64,000 nucleotides of DNA from CBDDEI01 sp965226775 (GTDB lineage: Bacteria > Chloroflexota > Dehalococcoidia > SHYD01): NCBI GenBank assembly GCA_965226775.1, contig CBDDEI010000002.1, positions 1,054,001 to 1,118,000 of the forward strand, in the 5' to 3' direction. Both the position numbers and the translations under genes were made by a program. Positions 60,452-64,000 of the stretch are shown one piece after another; within the stretch, counting starts at the first letter, position 1; each line of letters opens with the position of its first letter. The notes under the pieces are model-generated. The model saw nothing but the letters and a program-made list of their open reading frames with translations. It was not told where the DNA came from and searched no databases.

Positions 60452-61531
60452 CTACAGGCCATATAGCATCCTTGCATTCTCGCTTAGAATGCGTTCCTTG
60501 GTGTGGTCATCCAGGTCTGACCTTTCTTGGAAGCTCCGGAACACGTCCACTTCAGCGGAGTGGTCGGTATGGCCGTAATCCGTGCCAAGCACTAGCACCC
60601 TGTCTCCGCAGTACCGCGTGATGTACGGGATGTCATCATCGCTCTGGCAGGTGACGTAGATCTTGTACTCTCCCCAGAAATCTTTGGGCAGCTCTCGCCC
60701 CGCGGCCTCAGCCCGTCGCACGGTTTCCAAGTGCACCCACGGCACCCACTGCGCGGCGGTCTCAATGAATCCCCACCGCAGGTCCGGGAACCGTTCACGG
60801 AGGTGTCCGACCAGCAAGCCAATGCAGGCTCCGACATCCCACATGCGGAACTTCATCACGGTGCCCGCGCCGGAGTCGTAGGGCGTACTCATGAGGTCCG
60901 ACAGAAAGTCGTTGCCAACAGCAATGTGAATGGCGATAGCCATGTCGAGGCGGCTTGCCTCCTCATAGATCGGGTAGAAGTAGGGATCGAACATGAGGCG
61001 GTCGCCTTCGATGACACGCATGAGCACCGCTACGGCCCCGTGCTGTTTGGCAAAGCGTATCTGCTCCAGCGCGTGGGGAATGCTTTTGGTTGAAGGCACG
61101 CAAGACCAGTTAAGCCGGCCGCCGGCCTGCTGATAGATGTCGGCTAGCCAGCGGTTCCAGCTTCCGCACAGCGCTATCTCCGTGCTGGTCTGGTTGGTGA
61201 CGGGCTCGATAAACAGCGAGTTGTGCAGCACCTGAATGTCGATACCTAGTTCATCCAGGTGCTGCAACCTTAGCTGTACATCGTCCATCCCCTGGGCGGC
61301 CAGAGGGAACTCCATGTGGCGGTTGGCGCGCTTGGAACGCTCCGCCAGTTCCATTTCCGTGAGGGTCGGGAGACGAAATCCCCTGATTTTGCCGTCAATG
61401 ACCCACCACTTGGTCTTCGGGTCCTCGGGCGAGGGGACCAGCAACGGCCGATACTTCTTATCGGAACCGTCCAGGTAGTCCCATGTCCGTTCCGTTTCCA
61501 CTACGTGGGCATCAGCATCGATAGTACGCAT
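60452..61531 (-). CDS. Amidohydrolase-family protein, copy B
   Basis: A 359-residue paralogue of copy A with the same motif order: TIDADAHVVETERTWDYLDG, IAIHIAVGNDFLSDLMSTPY, WGFIETAAQWVPWVHLE and VLGTDYGHTDHSAEVDVFRS. The Asp-x-Asp-x-His form of the first metal motif is shared, so both belong to one subgroup. GAGGGGAAG precedes the ATG. It lies 43 bp downstream of a solute-binding lipoprotein gene, suggesting that uptake and hydrolysis are linked. Confidence 0.86.
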   Translation of the reverse strand: MRTIDADAHVVETERTWDYLDGSDKKYRPLLVPSPEDPKTKWWVIDGKIRGFRLPTLTEMELAERSKRANRHMEFPLAAQGMDDVQLRLQHLDELGIDIQVLHNSLFIEPVTNQTSTEIALCGSWNRWLADIYQQAGGRLNWSCVPSTKSIPHALEQIRFAKQHGAVAVLMRVIEGDRLMFDPYFYPIYEEASRLDMAIAIHIAVGNDFLSDLMSTPYDSGAGTVMKFRMWDVGACIGLLVGHLRERFPDLRWGFIETAAQWVPWVHLETVRRAEAAGRELPKDFWGEYKIYVTCQSDDDIPYITRYCGDRVLVLGTDYGHTDHSAEVDVFRSFQERSDLDDHTKERILSENARMLYGL

Positions 61532-61574
61532 CTTCCCCTCGCTTTTGCAGTATCTAGGCTTGCAGTTAGGCGGT

Positions 61575-63299
61575 CTATTTGTCCAGCCAGGTGTTCCAGA
61601 TGGAGCCGATTTGCCGGTAGTCTGCCTGATGGTGCCAACCCTTCAGATAGGGCTGCTTGAAGATGAACCGGGTACCCCGCCAGGTGGGGTTGAGGATCGC
61701 GTTTTCGTTCATGTACTGGAGCACTTCACGATGGAGCTCGCGGCGTTTTACAGGGTCCGCCTCACTCCGCTGGTCTGCCAGCAATGCGGTCACTTTGGGG
61801 TCATCTATGTCGTTGAAGTTGAAGGCGCCGGTGGGATGCACCGCCAGGTTAAGGGAGCCGTCCAAGTCCGTGCGCGGGGCCTCGCCGGCCCAGTAGGTGT
61901 CAAAATCTCGGGCCCTCTTCCGCTTCGTCACTTCTGCTCTGTCTAGGGGCTCCAGCTCAAGATTGATATTCACCTTCTTCAACTGGGCTTGAAACAGCTC
62001 TACCGCTTTGGTCGCAGTCTGGCTGTTTCCCGTGTACATGGTTTTCACGGTAAGTCCATCGGGAAAGCCAGCCTCAATCAGCAGCTGCTTTGCTTCTTCC
62101 GGGTCGTATTTAATGATTGAGCGAATTTCTTCCTTAGTAAACAGGCCAGCAAACACGTTCGACTCGCGTATCGCCCATTCGCCGAAGCCGCCCTCCAGGG
62201 TTTTGATAAAGTCATCGCGGTCCATCGCACGGGAGAACGCCAGCCTGACTTTGGGATTGTTCAAGGGCGGGCGTTTGAAATGCAAGTAAAACGCTTTTGG
62301 CACGTTCGGGTAGGAATACTCCACCGCATCTGAGACGTTGGTGCGCACTTCAGCTGCAGCCCGGAATTCCGGAGCCGTATAGTAATCCACTTGCTTTGCT
62401 GTGAAAGCGGCCTGCAATGTAGCGTCGTCTTTGAGGACAATGAGCTTGACTTGGTCCAGATAGGGTTTGCCTTCCTCAAAATAGGTAGGGTTCTTCTTCA
62501 ACACCCAGACCGTGCCTTTCTGGCTGGCCTCTAGGTCTGGAATGAAGGGACCAGAGCCTACTAATCGGTCTTGGAAGTGACCATCCTCATCGTAGATCTC
62601 GTGGGGCATAATGAGGTTATCGGAGGAGGCGGCGTAGGTGAGGAAGGGGGCAAAACCCTGCTCAAATTTGACGGACACCGTATACGGATCCACAACCGTA
62701 ATGCTCTCCATCCCTTCGAAAAGGAACCCGTACTGAGCTCGTCTGAGTCCTGCATCCTTAACGGCGCCTGTGCGAGATGAGTATTCGAAACTCCATTTGA
62801 CGTCCTCTGCGGTGAGCTCTCGGCCATTCACAGGAGGCAGGTCGGCAAATTTCACGCCTTTGCGAAGGTAGAAAGTGTAGGTCGAAGCGTCGGGGCTTAC
62901 CTCCCAGCGTTCCGCCAGCAGCGGCTCTATCACGTTCTCGCTGTAGGCGATATCCGGGCTTGTCTTCATGCGCATGAGGTAGGAGTAGCCCAATTTGATG
63001 GGCGTGGCGTTCGTGTTAGTAGAGCCGGTATAGCTCATATCCATGTCTTGAATATCGTCGGTAACCGGCACGTTAAAGACGCCCCCTGACTTGGGCATGG
63101 AAGGGGTTGCCGCAGTGGTTTCCGCAGTGGTTGCCGCAGTGGTTTCCGCAGTGGTTTCTGTACTAGTTTCTGTACTGGTTGCTGCACTAGTTTCCGTACT
63201 AGGAGCAGCTTGTTCCGGCGCCTGAGCAGTGGCACAGGCTACGGTTAGGCACATTACTCCGAGTGCGGCTACTACAATGAAAAGACGGGACCTATTCAT
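61575..63299 (-). CDS. Family 5 ABC-type solute-binding lipoprotein with repeat-encoded linker
   Basis: Start at ATG 63299 with AAGGAG upstream (574 residues). A signal peptide ends in lipobox LTVAC. Residues about 30 to 70 are a Thr/Glu/Ala linker encoded by eight 12-bp repeats. The binding domain has DASTYTFYLRKGVKFADLPP, RELTAEDVKWSFEYSSRTGA, LNNPKVRLAFSRAMDRDDFI and FQAQLKKVNINLELEPLDRA. It is paralogous to the lipoprotein at 51988 and likewise has no permease or ATPase nearby. It leads a minus-strand run with amidohydrolases and the alcohol dehydrogenase, driven by a strong promoter. Confidence 0.9.
   Translation of the reverse strand: MNRSRLFIVVAALGVMCLTVACATAQAPEQAAPSTETSAATSTETSTETTAETTAATTAETTAATPSMPKSGGVFNVPVTDDIQDMDMSYTGSTNTNATPIKLGYSYLMRMKTSPDIAYSENVIEPLLAERWEVSPDASTYTFYLRKGVKFADLPPVNGRELTAEDVKWSFEYSSRTGAVKDAGLRRAQYGFLFEGMESITVVDPYTVSVKFEQGFAPFLTYAASSDNLIMPHEIYDEDGHFQDRLVGSGPFIPDLEASQKGTVWVLKKNPTYFEEGKPYLDQVKLIVLKDDATLQAAFTAKQVDYYTAPEFRAAAEVRTNVSDAVEYSYPNVPKAFYLHFKRPPLNNPKVRLAFSRAMDRDDFIKTLEGGFGEWAIRESNVFAGLFTKEEIRSIIKYDPEEAKQLLIEAGFPDGLTVKTMYTGNSQTATKAVELFQAQLKKVNINLELEPLDRAEVTKRKRARDFDTYWAGEAPRTDLDGSLNLAVHPTGAFNFNDIDDPKVTALLADQRSEADPVKRRELHREVLQYMNENAILNPTWRGTRFIFKQPYLKGWHHQADYRQIGSIWNTWLDK
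63105..63200. repeat. Eight 12-bp tandem repeats in the lipoprotein linker
   Basis: Units of the form GGTTGCCGCAGT and GGTTTCCGCAGT alternate, then drift to forms with CTGTACT or CTGCACT. Each encodes four residues of the Thr/Glu/Ala stalk, so copy number can vary in frame. Confidence 0.85.
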
Positions 63300-63381
63300 G
63301 GCATGCTCCTTTTTCCACTCCACGCTATGACCTAACTCGACGATGTGACCAAGATTCGCGTGAGATCACGAATTATGTCAT

Positions 63382-63410
63382 ATCCTACGGAGGAAGTTGT
63401 GCGCTGTCAA
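63382..63410 (-). promoter_or_regulatory. Predicted promoter for the lipoprotein - amidohydrolase run
   Basis: A perfect TTGACA (63410-63405) and TAGGAT (63387-63382) are spaced 17 bp, giving a leader of about 75 bases. Confidence 0.6.
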
Positions 63411-63802
63411 TTTTTGAGGGGGCGATATTGGGAACTCTATTCCGAAGCGAACAATTACGACGCGTGCAATGAATACTAAAATTTGAAAAATTCAATAAAT
63501 GATAAAAAATTGAGAACCTAGCAAAGCCCCTTATTGGTCAGCGTGTGACCGCTACCGGCGCTTATTGGCTACAGATGGAACAATAATGCGAAGGTTCGAG
63601 AGGCCTTGGAGCGGGCTAGCCACCAGGCAGTGGAGGACATGGGTTGGGCCGACCGAGTTGCGGCCCAAACAACGCATACCGCGCTGGCAGCGTTGTTGAG
63701 GAAGGTGCGCCATGGGCAAGCTTATTCTGCCAGCCTACGCTCTATCCGATGTAGCAGGACGGTAGCAGTTCCAGATGAGTGAGAGACTAGGGGCCAATAA
63801 GC
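63411..63802. other. Intergenic region with AT-rich patch and CTTATTGG repeats
   Basis: No confident gene. 63470-63515 is strikingly AT-rich for this genome. CTTATTGG occurs at 63530-63537 and 63561-63568; GCTTATTGGC (63560-63569) has an exact inverted copy, GCCAATAAGC, at 63793-63802. Between them a start-poor plus-strand frame encodes a peptide containing ASHQAVEDMGWADRVAAQTT, not recognised. Confidence 0.4.
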
Positions 63803-63830
63803 AAACCTCCCCAGCTATGGGGAGGTTTTT
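63803..63830. terminator. Terminator hairpin beside tRNA-Asp
   Basis: AAACCTCCCC pairs with GGGGAGGTTT around AGCTAT, with five Ts on the plus strand. On the minus strand it lies 10 bp past tRNA-Asp and probably ends its transcript; it can also stop plus-strand transcripts. Confidence 0.75.
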
Positions 63831-63839
63831 CGAACAATC

Positions 63840-63916
63840 TGGCGACCCCGATGGGATTCGAACCCACGATCTCCACCGTGACAGGGTGGCATGTTAGGCC
63901 GCTACACCACGGGGCC
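63840..63916 (-). tRNA. tRNA-Asp(GTC)
   Basis: A 77-nt cloverleaf with encoded CCA. The acceptor GGCCCCG pairs with CGGGGTC (one G-T pair) and the discriminator is G. Anticodon stem GCCAC/GTGG flanks loop CTGTCAC with anticodon GTC. The T-arm is GTGGGTTCGAATCCCAT. Confidence 0.96.
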
Positions 63917-63952
63917 AGGGAAACCGTGCCGCAAACGGGCTCAGTACTCAGC

Positions 63953-63982
63953 ATTCTAGCTAACGTGCTTGCGCGCTGTCAA
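63953..63982 (-). promoter_or_regulatory. Predicted promoter for tRNA-Asp
   Basis: TTGACA (63982-63977) and TAGAAT (63958-63953) are spaced 18 bp. A start near 63946 leaves a leader of about 30 bases before the tRNA. Confidence 0.7.
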
Positions 63983-64000
63983 TGATATAGGCATGGCAGG

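Noticed and set aside
63105..63200. CRISPR-like array of 12-bp repeats
   Set aside because: Repeats are contiguous, in frame and inside a signal-peptide protein linker; no spacers and no cas genes. No CRISPR array is seen anywhere in the window.

Overview
The window is a GC-rich bacterial chromosome segment that most likely comes from Chloroflexota of the Dehalococcoidia / SAR202 type. The support is a cluster of GT39-like, Agl23 (TIGR03663-like) and DUF2298 (TIGR03662-like) membrane proteins, families concentrated in Chloroflexi and archaea, together with a catabolic region rich in paralogous Rieske oxygenases, amidohydrolases, class II aldolases and MFS carriers. The taxonomic call is inference; no rRNA is present.

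Layout. (1) 1-8492, minus strand: an envelope glycan / polyprenyl-sugar glycosyltransferase cluster of multi-pass membrane proteins, cut by the left edge. (2) 8529-22468: housekeeping genes, nearly all minus: ftsY, rnc, a plus-strand CCA-adding-type nucleotidyltransferase, a TPR protein, then a vitamin B6 / nucleotide operon reading pdxS-pdxT-GNAT-R3H ATPase-tmk, followed upstream by a SirB1-like protein, mreC, mreB and ligA. (3) 22589-28808, plus strand: a histidine cluster hisH-hisA-mbfA-folC-membrane protein-hisF-hisIE, with a ferritin-like/VIT1 iron exporter and a folate gene inside it. (4) 28877-39246: an MFS carrier, a DUF2207-type membrane protein, a LemA-methyltransferase fusion and a molybdenum hydroxylase system split into a minus-strand large subunit and plus-strand iron-sulfur, FAD and CoxG-like genes. 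(5) 39328-63299: a catabolic island with a LigB-type extradiol dioxygenase, three amidohydrolases, a BNR-repeat protein, a RidA-like protein, two more MFS carriers, two class II aldolases, two Rieske oxygenases, two orphan solute-binding lipoproteins, Gfo/Idh/MocA, 2-hydroxyacid and zinc alcohol dehydrogenases, and two paralogous small proteins of unknown function. A short patch of unrelated small genes and relics lies at 56038-57936. (6) tRNA-Asp at the right end.

How it fits together. Regions 4 and 5 look like a toolkit for oxidising dissolved aromatic or heterocyclic compounds: binding proteins and MFS carriers handle substrates, molybdenum and Rieske enzymes hydroxylate, the extradiol enzyme opens a ring, and amidohydrolases, aldolases and dehydrogenases process the products. 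Most units have their own promoter with a good -35 box, and many end in strong hairpins, so this is a set of small transcription units rather than one operon. The substrate cannot be read from sequence.

Four genes (a GT39 protein, folC, a 2-hydroxyacid dehydrogenase and a zinc alcohol dehydrogenase) can each be restored by one base in a short A or T run, so some breaks may be sequence errors. The most unusual items are the LemA-methyltransferase fusion and the duplicated small-protein family next to the aldolase and Rieske genes.
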